64,000 bases of DNA from Sorangium cellulosum So0157-2 (GTDB lineage Bacteria > Myxococcota_A > Polyangia > Polyangiales > Polyangiaceae): NCBI RefSeq assembly GCF_000418325.1, contig NC_021658.1, positions 13,682,501 to 13,746,500 of the forward strand. The letters run 5' to 3'. The first letter of the stretch is position 1. Every line of letters starts with the position of its first letter. The translations under genes and the position numbers were made by a program. Shown piece by piece: positions 17,344-27,247 of this stretch. The notes under the pieces are model-generated. The model was not told the origin of the DNA, ran no database searches, and saw nothing but the letters and a program-made list of their open reading frames with translations.

Positions 17344-18888
17344 ATGGAGCGAATCTCGAGGACGCGGCCCGCGATCGCGGTCGCCGCTCTTGTCGTCCTG
17401 CTCTTCGCCGTCCAGAGCCGCGCGGGCGCGAGCGCCGGGCGCTGGACCGTCTTTGGCAGAGATCTCGCCAACACGCACAACGCGGACGACGAGCGCGACA
17501 TCGGCGCAGCGAACGTCGCGTCGCTCTCCGTCCGATGGAGCTTCACGACGAGCGGCAGCGTCTCTGCGACGCCCGCCGTCGATCACGAGGCGGTCTATTT
17601 TCCGGACTGGGGCGGCAGCCTCTACAAGCTCGACGCCGAGACCGGGCTCCCGCTCTGGACGCGCACGATCCCCGGCCTCACGGGCACGGCGGACGCCATC
17701 TCGCGCACGAGCCCGGCGCTCCACGGACACATGCTGTTCGTCGGCACGCAAGCCGGGGCGTACCTGCTCGCCGTCGATCGCCGCACCGGCGATCTCCTCT
17801 GGAAGACGCAGGTGGACCCGCACCCCGCGGCCATCGTCACGCAGTCGCCCGTCGTGCACGGCGGCCGCGTGTACGTGGGCGTCTCCTCGCGCGAGGAGCT
17901 CTTCGCCGCGGACGAGGGGTATCCGTGCTGCACGTTCCGCGGCAGCGTGGTCGCGCTCGACGCGGTGACAGGGGAAGTCCTGTGGCAGACCTACGTCGTC
18001 CCGGCGGGGTACAGCGGCGGCGCGGTGTGGGCCGGCGCGCCCGCCATCGACGTCGGCCGGCGCGCGCTGTACGTGACGACCGGAAACAACTACACCGTGC
18101 CGCCGTCCGTCGCGTCCTGCGCCGAGGCGGCCGGCGACGATCCCCTCGCCGCCGAGGCGTGCCTCGCGGCAGACGACCATATCGACGCGATCGTCGCGCT
18201 CGACCTCGACACCGGCGCGACGAAGTGGGCGCGCCGGCTGCAAGGCTTCGACGCCTGGACGGGGGCCTGCTTCTATGGCCACGACTGGTGTCCTTCCCCG
18301 ACGGGTCCGGACTACGACTTTGGCACGGGCGCGGCGCTGTTCACGGCCGGCGCGGGGGAGCACCGCCGCGCGCTTGTCGGCGCCGGGCAGAAGAGCGGGA
18401 TCTTCTGGGCGCTCGACAGGGACGACGGGAGCTTGGTGTGGAGCACGCTGGTGGGCCCCGGCGGGATCCTGGGGGGGATCATGTGGGGGGTCGCCCTGGA
18501 CGAGAGCAGGATTTACGTGCCCATCGGCAACAGCGATCAGGTCGCCCATACGCTGCACCCGTCGGGCGAGATCATCACGTGGGGGTCGTGGAGCGCGCTC
18601 GACGCCGCCACGGGCGAGATCCTGTGGCAGACGGCGGATCCCGCGGCGGGCGCGCAGGACAGGGGGCCGCTGACGGTCGCGAACGGGGTGCTCTACGCCG
18701 GCTCGATGAGCGGCGACGTGCACGCGCTGAGCGCCGCGACGGGCGCCATCCTGTGGAGCCACCCGGCCGACGGCTCCGTCAACGCGGGGCCGGCGGTGTC
18801 CCGCGGCACCGTGTACTGGGGGAGCGGGTACCAGAGCTTCGGCGTCGGCACGCCGGGGCATACGCTCTTCGCGTTCGGGCTGCCGTAG
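17344..18888 (+). CDS. Secreted PQQ-repeat quinoprotein (polyvinyl-alcohol-dehydrogenase-like)
   Basis: 514 residues from ATG 17344 after GGGGGAGGGG. Signal peptide ~1-30 (IAVAALVVLLFAVQSRAGASA). The rest is an eight-bladed-propeller series of W-docking repeats: LYKLDAETGLPLWTRTIP, LLAVDRRTGDLLWKTQV, VVALDAVTGEVLWQTYV, IVALDLDTGATKWARRL, WSALDAATGEILWQTAD, VHALSAATGAILWSHP. An adjacent Cys-Cys (YPCC, ~residues 195-196) is present, as in PQQ alcohol dehydrogenases. There is no CxxCH, so it is not a quinohemoprotein and would need a separate electron acceptor. A broken partial copy lies 2-3 kb upstream among tandem repeats. Confidence 0.85.
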   Translation: MERISRTRPAIAVAALVVLLFAVQSRAGASAGRWTVFGRDLANTHNADDERDIGAANVASLSVRWSFTTSGSVSATPAVDHEAVYFPDWGGSLYKLDAETGLPLWTRTIPGLTGTADAISRTSPALHGHMLFVGTQAGAYLLAVDRRTGDLLWKTQVDPHPAAIVTQSPVVHGGRVYVGVSSREELFAADEGYPCCTFRGSVVALDAVTGEVLWQTYVVPAGYSGGAVWAGAPAIDVGRRALYVTTGNNYTVPPSVASCAEAAGDDPLAAEACLAADDHIDAIVALDLDTGATKWARRLQGFDAWTGACFYGHDWCPSPTGPDYDFGTGAALFTAGAGEHRRALVGAGQKSGIFWALDRDDGSLVWSTLVGPGGILGGIMWGVALDESRIYVPIGNSDQVAHTLHPSGEIITWGSWSALDAATGEILWQTADPAAGAQDRGPLTVANGVLYAGSMSGDVHALSAATGAILWSHPADGSVNAGPAVSRGTVYWGSGYQSFGVGTPGHTLFAFGLP

Positions 18889-18927
18889 TCTGACCCCTCG
18901 TGTTCGCCTGCCGAAAGGAAGCTTCCG

Positions 18928-20775
18928 ATGTCGAAGGACTTGCTCCGCCTGCTCATCGTGAGCGCGACGTTGGCGCTCACGCCCACCCCGACGCTGGGGG
19001 CCGGGCCGTCGCCCGCCCCGGAGAACCCCCCAGCCGACGGGCCGACGGCGACCTCGGCGATGCGCCGCGGCGGGGGTCCAGCGTGGTGCCCCGGCAGCTC
19101 ACGTCGGAAAGGCGTGGTCGCCGTGAACGATCCCCTCGCTGCGGAGGTCGGCGCGAACATCCTCGCCCAGGGCGGCAATGCGATCGACGCCGCCGTCGCG
19201 ATGGCTTTCGCGATGAACGTCGTGGAGCCCCTCTCGTCGGGGATCGGCGGAGGCGGCTTCATGGTGGTGCACCTCGCGCAGAGCGGCGAGACCCTCGCGC
19301 TCGACTTCCGAGAAAAGGCGCCCGCGGCGTCCGCGGCGGACATGCTCGCGGGAAGGGCGTTCAGCGAGGTCTCGACCAGCGGTGTCTCCGTGGGGGTGCC
19401 CGGCGCGGTCCTCGGGCTCGCCACGGCCCTGGAGGCGTGGGGGACATTCACCCTCGCAGAGACCCTCGATCCGGCCATCCACCTCGCGGAGACGGGGGTC
19501 CCGGTGAGCGCCTTCGTCGCCGAGAACGCCGCGAGCCCGCGGACGGCGCTCGAGCCGGAGACGAGCGCGATCTTCAGGCGCCCTGACGGCGCGCCGCTCG
19601 AGGCCGGAGACCTCCTCGTCCAGCCGGATCTCGCCCGCACGTTCGAGCTGATCGCGGAGCAGGGCCCTTCCGTCTTCTATGAGGGCGAGATCGCCGAGGC
19701 CATCGTCGACGCCCAGCGCCGCGCGCGGTACGACGGCGGGGAAGGCCGGATGACCCTCGACGACCTCGCGCTCTACGACGTCGTGCTCCGGACGCCCGTC
19801 ATCGACGATTATCGAGGCTTCACCGTCGCCTCCATGCCCTCGCCGTCCTCGGGCGGGCTCACGGTGATCCAGATCTTGAAGCTGCTCGAGCGGTTCCCCA
19901 TCGGCGACGAGCGCCGCGGGTTCGGCTTCGGCGAGGCCAAGACGCTGCACGTGATGATCGAGGGCATGCGCCTCGCGTTCGCGGACCGGGCGGTATGGAT
20001 GGGCGACGACGACGTCGTGCCCGTCCCGGCGGCCGGCCTCCTCGCCGATCCTTACGTGGCCGCGCGGAGCGCGATGATCTCGGAGACGACCCGGATGGCC
20101 ACGCCAGCGGCGGGTGATCCCCTCCCGTTCGACGGCCCCACCCCCACGCCGCCGCCGGCGCCGGGCGACGACGAAGAGGGATCGACGACCCACTTCAGCG
20201 TGGTCGACGCCTGGGGGAACGTGGTCTCGTGCACCGTGACGATCGAGCAACTCTGGGGGACGGGCATCACCGTCCCCGGATACGGCTTCCTGCTCAACAA
20301 CGAGCTCACCGACTTCAATCGCCAGCCCGCCCCTGCGCCGGGCACGAACAACGTCGCGCCGTTCAAGCGGCCGAGGAGCAGCATCGCGCCGACCCTCCTC
20401 TTCAAGCGGGGTGAGCCCTTCGCGGCGCTCGGCTCTCCCGGCGGCGCCACGATCATCAACTCCGTCCTTCAGGTGACCATGAACCTCCTGGATCACGGGA
20501 TGACCCTCCAGCAGGCCGTCGACGCCCCGCGGATCTCAATCACGTCTCCGTCGGGCGAGGTCACGGTCGAGCCCGGAGTCGAGCAGGCCGCCCTGGACGG
20601 GCTCGCGGCCCTCGGTCACCGCCTCACCGAGGGCGAAATCGGCGCCGTGAACGCCGTGCTCGTCGATCTCCGGAATGGGAAGCGGTACGGGGCGGGCGAC
20701 CCGCGGCGCGGCGGCGCGGTCGGCGAGGCGTGCTGGCGGCGGCGCGGGCGGCGCTGCGTCGCTGTTCACGACTGA
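18928..20775 (+). CDS. ggt: Gamma-glutamyltransferase
   Basis: 615 residues, ATG 18928 after AAAGGAAG. Signal peptide (LLIVSATLALTPTPTLGAG), then an N-terminal Ntn-hydrolase family sequence: GVVAVNDPLAAEVGANILAQGG and SSGIGGGGFMVVH. Autoprocessing occurs before the catalytic Thr in GSTTHFSVVDAWGNVVS (~residues 414-420), and the substrate-binding PSSGG and SPGGATIINS motifs are present. It cleaves gamma-glutamyl bonds of glutathione in the periplasm. The C-terminus has a short Arg-rich extension after DPRRGG. It follows the quinoprotein gene by 39 bp on the same strand, so co-transcription is likely. It converges with the helicase gene. Confidence 0.95.
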   Translation: MSKDLLRLLIVSATLALTPTPTLGAGPSPAPENPPADGPTATSAMRRGGGPAWCPGSSRRKGVVAVNDPLAAEVGANILAQGGNAIDAAVAMAFAMNVVEPLSSGIGGGGFMVVHLAQSGETLALDFREKAPAASAADMLAGRAFSEVSTSGVSVGVPGAVLGLATALEAWGTFTLAETLDPAIHLAETGVPVSAFVAENAASPRTALEPETSAIFRRPDGAPLEAGDLLVQPDLARTFELIAEQGPSVFYEGEIAEAIVDAQRRARYDGGEGRMTLDDLALYDVVLRTPVIDDYRGFTVASMPSPSSGGLTVIQILKLLERFPIGDERRGFGFGEAKTLHVMIEGMRLAFADRAVWMGDDDVVPVPAAGLLADPYVAARSAMISETTRMATPAAGDPLPFDGPTPTPPPAPGDDEEGSTTHFSVVDAWGNVVSCTVTIEQLWGTGITVPGYGFLLNNELTDFNRQPAPAPGTNNVAPFKRPRSSIAPTLLFKRGEPFAALGSPGGATIINSVLQVTMNLLDHGMTLQQAVDAPRISITSPSGEVTVEPGVEQAALDGLAALGHRLTEGEIGAVNAVLVDLRNGKRYGAGDPRRGGAVGEACWRRRGRRCVAVHD

Positions 20776-20811
20776 TCGGGCGGCGAGGGCTCCGCCCGTC
20801 TCGCGATCGGC

Positions 20812-22500
20812 TCATCGCTCTTCGCGCGGCGCGGTGACCCTCGACCACACCGCCAGTATCATGGCCTGTTCCATGGTGGCCGGCGGGGGGTGGCCCCTCG
20901 GGGGCTCGGCCGGCAGGGGCGCCGGGGGCTTTCCCCTGCGCCATGGCGCGTCGTGGCGCGCCGAGGCCCCGGCCGCGGGGCCGCGGCGCGCGACCTCGTA
21001 ATCGACCGCGGACACCGCCTCCTCGAGGGTCGAGAAGCGCTCGACCAGCTTGCCATCCAGCAGGACGTGCCAGCGCTTGCCGCGACCGCCGCGGGCGAGG
21101 ATGGCGACCTCGCTGATCGCCCCGGGCTTCCTCTCGAAATGGAGCGCGAGCCCGAAGCGGCCGAGCGACACCCACGCGTTGCGCGAGATGGCCAGCACCT
21201 CGGGATCGACGCGGAGGCTCAGGGGATCGAAGCGCGCGGCGCGCTCCTGGATCTCGCGCAGCGTGATGCGGCCCGCCTCGACCTCGAACCCCGGGTAGTC
21301 GAAGGCCACCTGCCGGTAGAAGCGGCCCGCCTCGGCGGCGTCCCTGCCCTCGAGATCGAGGTCGCGGGGCATGCCGAAGAGCGAGGGGAGCGTGCACAGC
21401 TTCAGCGAGGAGAGGTCGACGAAATCGAGGACGAGGCAATCCTTCTTGCCTGGATGGAGGCGGGTGCCGCGCCCGACGCACTGGGCATAGAGCCCCTCCG
21501 AGCGGGTGGGGCGGGCCATCGCGACGCAGGAGACGCCAGGGTCGTCGAAGCCCTCGGTGAGGACAGCGACGTTGGTGAGCACCTGGACGCGCTCTTCCCG
21601 GAAATCGGCGAGGATCCGGCCGCGGAGGTCGGAGGGCATGTCGCCGTGGACGTAGGCGGCCCGGACGCCGAGGTGGTTGAGCGCCTTCGAGAGGTTCCTG
21701 GCGTGCGCGACCGTGACGCAGAACGCGATGGTGCGCCGGTCGCGGGCGAGCTCTTGAATGGAGCGGGCGACGAGCGCGTTGCGCTCCTCCAGGTCGACGG
21801 CCTCCTCGAGCTCGTCCGTGGCGAAGTCGAGGCCGCCCGCGTCGAGGCGGGAGAGGTCCGTGGCGGTGGCGACGCGGTAGCCGGTGAGGGGGGCGAGGTA
21901 GCCGTCCGCGATCATCTCGGGGAGGGTGCGGCTGTAGACGATCGCCTCGAAGACGTCGTCGAGGCCTTTGCCGTCGCCGCGGGCCGTCGTCGCGGTGAAC
22001 CCGAGGAGGGTGCCTGTCCACGCGGGGTCGAAGGCGCCGAGCTGGCGGAGGACGCGGCGGTTGTCCTCGGCGGGGGCGTGGTGGCATTCGTCGTAGATCA
22101 CGAGGCCGATATCGCGGCCAGAGGTGACCTGCTCGAGCCGCTTCTCGTGGAGGGAGCGTATCGAACAGACGATGACCCGCGCGTCCGCCGAGGCGCGGAG
22201 CTCGCCCTGCTCGACGGCGACCGCGGCCTGCCCGCCGAGGGCGCGCTCGATCTTGTCCTTGGCCTGGAAGAGGAGCTCTTCGCGGTGGGCGAGGACGAGG
22301 ACCTGCCGCCTGGCGAGGCGGGCGAGATGGGAGAAGATGACGGTCTTGCCAGCGCCGGTGGGGAGGCACACGACCATGCGGCGGACGCCGCGCCTGCGGG
22401 CCGCGAGGACCGCGTCGACGGCGGCGCGCTGGTAAGGGCGCAGGGCGGGCGCGCCGGGGCCCATCGGCGCTGCGGGGGTCGTGAGGGTGGCGCTGGTCAT
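20812..22500 (-). CDS. DEAD/DEAH-box (DECH) SF2 helicase
   Basis: 562 residues from ATG 22500. Helicase motifs in order: Q-like region LRPYQRAAVDAVL, Walker A LPTGAGKTVIF, motif Ia LAHREELLFQ, motif II DECHH, motif III GFTATTARGDG, motif IV-like TIAFCVTVAHARNL, motif V VLTEGFDDPGVSC and motif VI QCVGRGTRLHPGK. This is the restriction-enzyme/UvrB-like SF2 subgroup (ResIII plus Helicase_C). The C-terminal ~170 residues are a helicase-associated region with no known name. It stands alone downstream of the DUF1592 gene with no nuclease or methylase neighbour, so a role in general DNA repair is more likely than restriction. Confidence 0.92.
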   Translation of the reverse strand: MTSATLTTPAAPMGPGAPALRPYQRAAVDAVLAARRRGVRRMVVCLPTGAGKTVIFSHLARLARRQVLVLAHREELLFQAKDKIERALGGQAAVAVEQGELRASADARVIVCSIRSLHEKRLEQVTSGRDIGLVIYDECHHAPAEDNRRVLRQLGAFDPAWTGTLLGFTATTARGDGKGLDDVFEAIVYSRTLPEMIADGYLAPLTGYRVATATDLSRLDAGGLDFATDELEEAVDLEERNALVARSIQELARDRRTIAFCVTVAHARNLSKALNHLGVRAAYVHGDMPSDLRGRILADFREERVQVLTNVAVLTEGFDDPGVSCVAMARPTRSEGLYAQCVGRGTRLHPGKKDCLVLDFVDLSSLKLCTLPSLFGMPRDLDLEGRDAAEAGRFYRQVAFDYPGFEVEAGRITLREIQERAARFDPLSLRVDPEVLAISRNAWVSLGRFGLALHFERKPGAISEVAILARGGRGKRWHVLLDGKLVERFSTLEEAVSAVDYEVARRGPAAGASARHDAPWRRGKPPAPLPAEPPRGHPPPATMEQAMILAVWSRVTAPREER

Positions 22501-22583
22501 GAGCTCTCGTGCTGGCGTCGCGCCAGCATAGCCCGGGGCCCCTGCCCGCGCCCTTTGCGGCGCAGGCCCGCGCCGCGCGCAGG

Positions 22584-24212
22584 CTACTCCCGGCGGACGC
22601 GGGCGCGCATGTGCTCGGTGCCCGCGAGCTGCGCGAAGTACTCGACGAGGCCGATCTGCCCGTTCATGAGGCCCTGCTGGGCGTCGCCGATGGCGCATTC
22701 GGCCCCGAGCGCCCCGCCGTAGGCGTAGGCCGCTCCGAGCTTGCTCACGCACGCGGTCACCTCGGGCGAGCCGGCGAGCGTCTCGGCCAGGCCCGTGGCG
22801 CCGGCGACAGGCCGCTTCTCGCCCTCGACGGCGATGTAGCCCGAGTCGTCGATGACAAGGCCGCTCTCGTCGGCGCGGTAGCGCCCCATCTCGTCGAAGT
22901 GCTCGAGCGCGAAGCCCGTCGGGTCGAACGACGCGTGGCACCCGTTGCAGGCCTCGGCCGAGATGTGGATCTCCTCGTAGCGCGCGCGCGTCGTCGTCCT
23001 CCCCGGATCGGGCTTGGTGATCGCCGGGATGTTCGCCGGCGGCGGCGGGACGTCGCCGCAGAGGAGCCGCTCGAAGACCAGCAGTCCACGGTGGGTCGGC
23101 GACGAGCCATCCATGCGCGAGTTCCCCGCGAGGATGGAGCCCTGGGCGAGCAGCCCGACGCTCCACTCCGCGGGCCGATCCACGCGCTGGAAGGCCGAGC
23201 CGGCGACGTTGCCGTACCCGTAGAACGTCGAGAGCCGGTCGTTGAGGAAGGTGTACGGCGCGGTCAAGAGCTCGGCCACGCCGGCGCCGCGGGTGTAGAG
23301 GACCTCCTCGAGGAAGAGGCGTGTCTCTTCCTGCATGAGGGCCCCATAGGTGCTGAAATCGGGGAGCTTCTCCTTCGCTATCCCGTTCACCTTTCCATAG
23401 CTGAGCCACTGCTGCAGGAAGCGGCTCATCGCCTCGTGGCCGCGCGGCGAGCCGAGGAGCGCGCGCGCCTCCTCGACGAGCGCCTCCGGCGAGCCGAGCT
23501 CCCCGCGCGCCGCCTTGTCGAGCAGCTCGGGCGTGGGCGTCGTGCCCGTGTAGTTGTAGGCGAGCGCCGTCGCGAGCTCGTGCTGGGACAGCTCGTAGCG
23601 GCCGCCGTTCGGGGCGCCGATCTCCGAGCGGTAGAAGGCGTGGGGCGACTGGATCATGGAGACCAGCGTCCACTTGAGCCCGACGCGGAAATCGGACTTC
23701 CCGCTCACCGAGGCGTGGAGCGCCAGGAGCTCGCTCTTCTCCTCCTCGCTCACCGGCCGGCGGAACAGCCGCAGCCCGTACCGGCCGACGAACTCGGCGG
23801 CGCACTCGGGGCCAGGCTGCGTCGCCGCGCACGGCAGCGAGGTGGCCAGCGCGCCCTCGGCGGTCACGATGTCGGCGACGTCCTCCGCCGTGCCCAGCAG
23901 CTCCTTCGTGGTCTGGACGCCGACCTGCAGGGCCTCGGCGTCGTTGGTGAAGCCGAGCTTCGATGTCGGGTCGGTGCCCAGCCGGACGCCCGACCACGCC
24001 GCCGCGCCGAGCTCGGGGAAGATGTCGCGGAGGCTGTTCTCCAGCTCCAGCGCGGAGAGCCGCCGCAGCACCGGAGCGCCGACCTGCGCCTGCTCGCACG
24101 AGCTGCCGTCGATGGGAGGGTCCTCCTCGGGGCCGCCCCCGCCCGCGTCGCCGACGCACGCGAGGAGCGATGACGCGACTCCGGCGAGCACCCACGTTTG
24201 CCAGCGGATCAT
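22584..24212 (-). CDS. DUF1592/DUF1588-type lipoprotein, second copy
   Basis: 542 residues from ATG 24212 after AGGAGCTGAAGTC. Lipobox in VASSLLACVGD. The usual order is seen: APVLRRLSALELENSLRDIF; AAEFVGRYGLRLFRRPVSEEEK; ALAYNYTGTTPTPELL; RFLQQWLSYGKVN; PTHRGLLVFERLLCGDVPPPP; and a CxxCH heme site, CNGCHASFDPTGFALEHFDE. It shares family, not close identity, with the gene at 12822. Here it is the second gene of the operon, after the DUF1552 gene, with an ATGA overlap. Likely a periplasmic, membrane-anchored cytochrome-linked protein. Confidence 0.9.
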   Translation of the reverse strand: MIRWQTWVLAGVASSLLACVGDAGGGGPEEDPPIDGSSCEQAQVGAPVLRRLSALELENSLRDIFPELGAAAWSGVRLGTDPTSKLGFTNDAEALQVGVQTTKELLGTAEDVADIVTAEGALATSLPCAATQPGPECAAEFVGRYGLRLFRRPVSEEEKSELLALHASVSGKSDFRVGLKWTLVSMIQSPHAFYRSEIGAPNGGRYELSQHELATALAYNYTGTTPTPELLDKAARGELGSPEALVEEARALLGSPRGHEAMSRFLQQWLSYGKVNGIAKEKLPDFSTYGALMQEETRLFLEEVLYTRGAGVAELLTAPYTFLNDRLSTFYGYGNVAGSAFQRVDRPAEWSVGLLAQGSILAGNSRMDGSSPTHRGLLVFERLLCGDVPPPPANIPAITKPDPGRTTTRARYEEIHISAEACNGCHASFDPTGFALEHFDEMGRYRADESGLVIDDSGYIAVEGEKRPVAGATGLAETLAGSPEVTACVSKLGAAYAYGGALGAECAIGDAQQGLMNGQIGLVEYFAQLAGTEHMRARVRRE

Positions 24213-25597
24213 GACTTCAGCTCCTGGATCGGCCGCGCGCTGTGCGCGCCGATCTGCTGGATGGAAACGCCCATGGCATCGCCGAGCGTGGCCAGCATGT
24301 CGACGTGGTCGGTGTCGACGTCGACGACGCCGCGGCTCGCGATGCGGCCGCCGGCGTTGCCGATCAGGATCGCCGGAAGGTAGGAGTGGACGATCTGGTT
24401 CCCGAGGTAGACGTCGTGGACGTCGGAGTTGTGATCGGCGCCGTCGCCGATCTCGCTGCACACGTAGACGAGCGAGTTGTGGAGGACGGTGTTGCCCGGA
24501 TCGAGCGGGTCGGGCTGGTCGAGGACGGCGAGCAGCTTCTCCGCGAGCCGCGCGAAGAACCAGCCCTGGGTCGCCGCGAACTCCTTGCGACCGGCCTCGT
24601 CCCGGGAGTGGGACGTCGCCCCGTGGTAGTTGCTCGCGCTCCCCGGGCCGCCGGTGAAGCTCATGGGGAGATCGCAGTTGACCCACAGGTTCTGCATCGT
24701 GACGACGCGCGCGGTGCCGCACACCATCGCGTTGGCGGCGACCTCGAGGTGCGCGTCGATGACGCTCCGCAGGTTCGCCTGCTCGAAGACGCTCTTGCCC
24801 GAGAGCGCGTCGAGCGCGGGCAGCGCCGGCCTTGCGGTGCAGCCGTTCACGACCGGCCTGTCGGCCGCGGCCTTGAGCGAGCGCACCGACTCGAGGTGCA
24901 CCCCGAGCTTGCGCTGCTCGCTCGTGAGGCCCGAGAGCGCGCGCTGCATGTTCTCGAGCTGCCGCTCGGTGAGCCCGAGCGCCTCGTTGCGGAAGGCCGC
25001 CTCGTCCGTCGCCGGCGCGCCTCCGCCCTGCTGCCCGCCGCCGACGGCCCCGAGCATCTCCGCGGCCGCGGCCGCGGGGTCCTCGATGGGGCGCACCCAG
25101 ACGCCCCCGTGCTTGATCAGGTAGGAGTTCTTGTCGAACCCCGTCCCGTCCTGGTTCCTCGGGTACGGGTTGGCCCCGAGGTTGTAGGCCTCGACGCCGA
25201 GCGCCTGCGCGATGGTATGGTCGATCGAGTCGGCTCCCGCGCCGTCCTTCACGCCGGTGAGCACGCCGGCGACCGCCTCGTGGTTGTTGAAGCCGTTGAT
25301 GCCGAGCCCGCGGCAGACATTGACGTATTTCCCGAAGGGCGCGAGCGCCGACAGGACCGTTGAGCCCTTCAGGAAGTCCGCGCCCGGGGAGCCGTACGGC
25401 TCGGCATACTCCATGGGCATGCCATGCGGGACGAAGTAGATGAACAGCCGGACCGGCGCCGCGCTCGGCTCGGCCAGCGCCAGGTTGCTCATCCGGAAGG
25501 CGAGCGGCGCCGCGATTCCGGCGCCGAGCGCCTTCAAGAAGACGCGGCGCCCCAGCGCGAGGTCGCTCTTATGGTGTTTTTGGGCAAGAGAACGCAT
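24209..25597 (-). CDS. DUF1552 family protein, second copy
   Basis: 462 residues from ATG 25597, preceded by GGAGACGACGAG. A Tat-like signal is present (LGRRVFLKALGAGIAAPLAF). The body has RLFIYFVPHGMPMEYAEPYG, NHEAVAGVLTGV, ENMQRALSGLTSEQRKLGVH and, near the end, YVCSEIGDGADHNSDVHDVYLG, as in DUF1552. It overlaps the following DUF1592 gene by 4 bp (ATGA). A relatively AT-rich leader (25600-25790, including GATATAAAATACG) probably holds the operon promoter. Compared with the pair at 11.5-14.6 kb the gene order is reversed. Confidence 0.9.
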   Translation of the reverse strand: MRSLAQKHHKSDLALGRRVFLKALGAGIAAPLAFRMSNLALAEPSAAPVRLFIYFVPHGMPMEYAEPYGSPGADFLKGSTVLSALAPFGKYVNVCRGLGINGFNNHEAVAGVLTGVKDGAGADSIDHTIAQALGVEAYNLGANPYPRNQDGTGFDKNSYLIKHGGVWVRPIEDPAAAAAEMLGAVGGGQQGGGAPATDEAAFRNEALGLTERQLENMQRALSGLTSEQRKLGVHLESVRSLKAAADRPVVNGCTARPALPALDALSGKSVFEQANLRSVIDAHLEVAANAMVCGTARVVTMQNLWVNCDLPMSFTGGPGSASNYHGATSHSRDEAGRKEFAATQGWFFARLAEKLLAVLDQPDPLDPGNTVLHNSLVYVCSEIGDGADHNSDVHDVYLGNQIVHSYLPAILIGNAGGRIASRGVVDVDTDHVDMLATLGDAMGVSIQQIGAHSARPIQELKS

Positions 25598-25849
25598 CTC
25601 GTCGTCTCCATTCGGGCAAAGCAAGAAAGCCCCGTGGATGATCGTCGTACCGTCGTTTTGTTGCTGCGCCGGTAAGAAAGGAAGTTTGGCGTCCGAATTA
25701 TCTCACGGCCTGCACGCGAAGCAACTCCATTGAACGTCGATATCTTGTGCTGCGTCGCTTGGTGATATAAAATACGCTCGCTTGCGATACGCGGCCAGGC
25801 GGGGAGTGGGGCGCCGGGCGGAGCGACGGATACGTGCGCTTCGGAGGGG

Positions 25850-26971
25850 TCAGCGGCGGTCGCGACGCCGCCGCGCGCGGCCCGCGAGCGACAGCGCGAG
25901 CCCGATCGCGGGGAGCGCCCAGCCGTACGAGGCGCCGCGGCCCGCGCTCGCCGAGCAGCCGACGCTGACGCGGTCGCCCTCCGGGGCCTCCGGAGGGTCA
26001 CCGCCGGCGCCCGGGCCGGGATCCTCGCAGGAGCTCACGTCATCCTCGCCGCATTCGCTGGGGTGCCTCTCGCAGGTCGCCGCCCTCGCGCTGCACCAGG
26101 CCTGCTCGAAGCCCTCGGGCGGAGCCGCGCACCCCTCGATGGCATCGGCGATGGTCGCCGCGTCGGACGGGAAGACGCCCGTCGCGCCCGCGTCGCCGTG
26201 CGGGACGCACGTGCGCTCCTTCTCGCTCGTCGTGCCGTCGACGAGGCTCCGGTACGTGAGCTGGTAGCAGTACTCCGTGGCCGCGACGTCGTACGACTCG
26301 CCGAGGAACCCTTCCCAGACCGTCTTTTTGCCGAGCTCCTCGCCGTCGGGGCTCGAGAAGGTGAAGGTCTTCACGTACTGGCCCACGCCGTGGTCCACCC
26401 CCCCGCTCACATCGAGGAAGACCTTGACGTAACGCTCCACCTCCTTTGCAACGCACATCTCTTCCGGACCGCAGGTCCACCCATCGTCGGTACAGCAGCT
26501 CGTCTCGCCGTGCCAGCGCTCCTCCACGACGACGCTGGCCTGGACGGGGACGGCGCCCACGTCCATGTCGACTGCGGCGCTGGCCTGGGTCTCCCAGATC
26601 TCGGCGTTGATGCTCTGTTGCTCGACCGTGACCTGGTAGGTGCGGCCGTCGACGAGCGGGGCCGCGGGGCGAAAGGCGAGCAAGCCCTCGCCCTCGCTCA
26701 CGGGCACGCCGGCGACCTCCTCCTGGGTGCCGGTGAGGACCTCGCCTGTTTCCTTGTCCGTGACCACGAGCACGGGCGCGGTCTCCGGACAGTTGGAGTA
26801 GCACCTGACCTGGGCCACGATGACCCCGTCGAGCGGCACGGCGCGCGGGACGGAGGACGCATAGCGCCCGTCCGGCGGAGGCGAGCAGGCGGCGCTCGGG
26901 CGGGAGATACAGAGAGCGCTCAGGCCTCCCAGGACGGCGAGGGTCAACGCGGCAAAACGAGGACAAGGCAT
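25850..26971 (-). CDS. Secreted Cys-rich protein with MYXO-CTERM tail
   Basis: 373 residues from ATG 26971, with GAGGAGGAACTTCG upstream. Signal peptide ~1-28 (LTLAVLGGLSALCISRPSAA). An N-terminal Ig-like segment (VPLDGVIVAQVRCYSNCPETAP) resembles Big-type domains. The middle is Cys-rich (TSCCTDDGWTCGPEEMC; ATEYCYQLTY; AWCSARAATCERHPSEC). The C-terminus is a MYXO-CTERM signal: VGCSASAG, then a hydrophobic helix (WALPAIGLALSLAG) and RARRRRDRR. Such proteins are cleaved at the Cys and anchored or released at the myxobacterial cell surface. Function unknown. It is monocistronic. Confidence 0.85.
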   Translation of the reverse strand: MPCPRFAALTLAVLGGLSALCISRPSAACSPPPDGRYASSVPRAVPLDGVIVAQVRCYSNCPETAPVLVVTDKETGEVLTGTQEEVAGVPVSEGEGLLAFRPAAPLVDGRTYQVTVEQQSINAEIWETQASAAVDMDVGAVPVQASVVVEERWHGETSCCTDDGWTCGPEEMCVAKEVERYVKVFLDVSGGVDHGVGQYVKTFTFSSPDGEELGKKTVWEGFLGESYDVAATEYCYQLTYRSLVDGTTSEKERTCVPHGDAGATGVFPSDAATIADAIEGCAAPPEGFEQAWCSARAATCERHPSECGEDDVSSCEDPGPGAGGDPPEAPEGDRVSVGCSASAGRGASYGWALPAIGLALSLAGRARRRRDRR

Positions 26972-27247
26972 CGAAGTTCCTCCTCGAGCGACCCGACGCG
27001 GGTCAGCTCCGCAAGGGCGTGCGCGGACACTCGTGCCGTTGTGCAGCCGCCGTGCCGGCGGCGGCTCGCCGGACCGCCGCGAGGTTCTCGTGGGCTCCGC
27101 GCGCGCCGCGCATGACGGTGGTGTCAGCCTGTGCCGCGGGCCCTGGGCGGTCCTCTCGCGCCGGCTCACTCCCGCGGAGCCCAACCCGATCGGCGCTCTC
27201 TCCGCTGCGTCGTCGCCGCCGAGCCGCTCGACCTGCCCCCGCTCATC

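Noticed and set aside
18693..20496. Long minus-strand frames over the GGT gene
   Set aside because: Antisense shadows of the plus-strand gene, with no family motifs.
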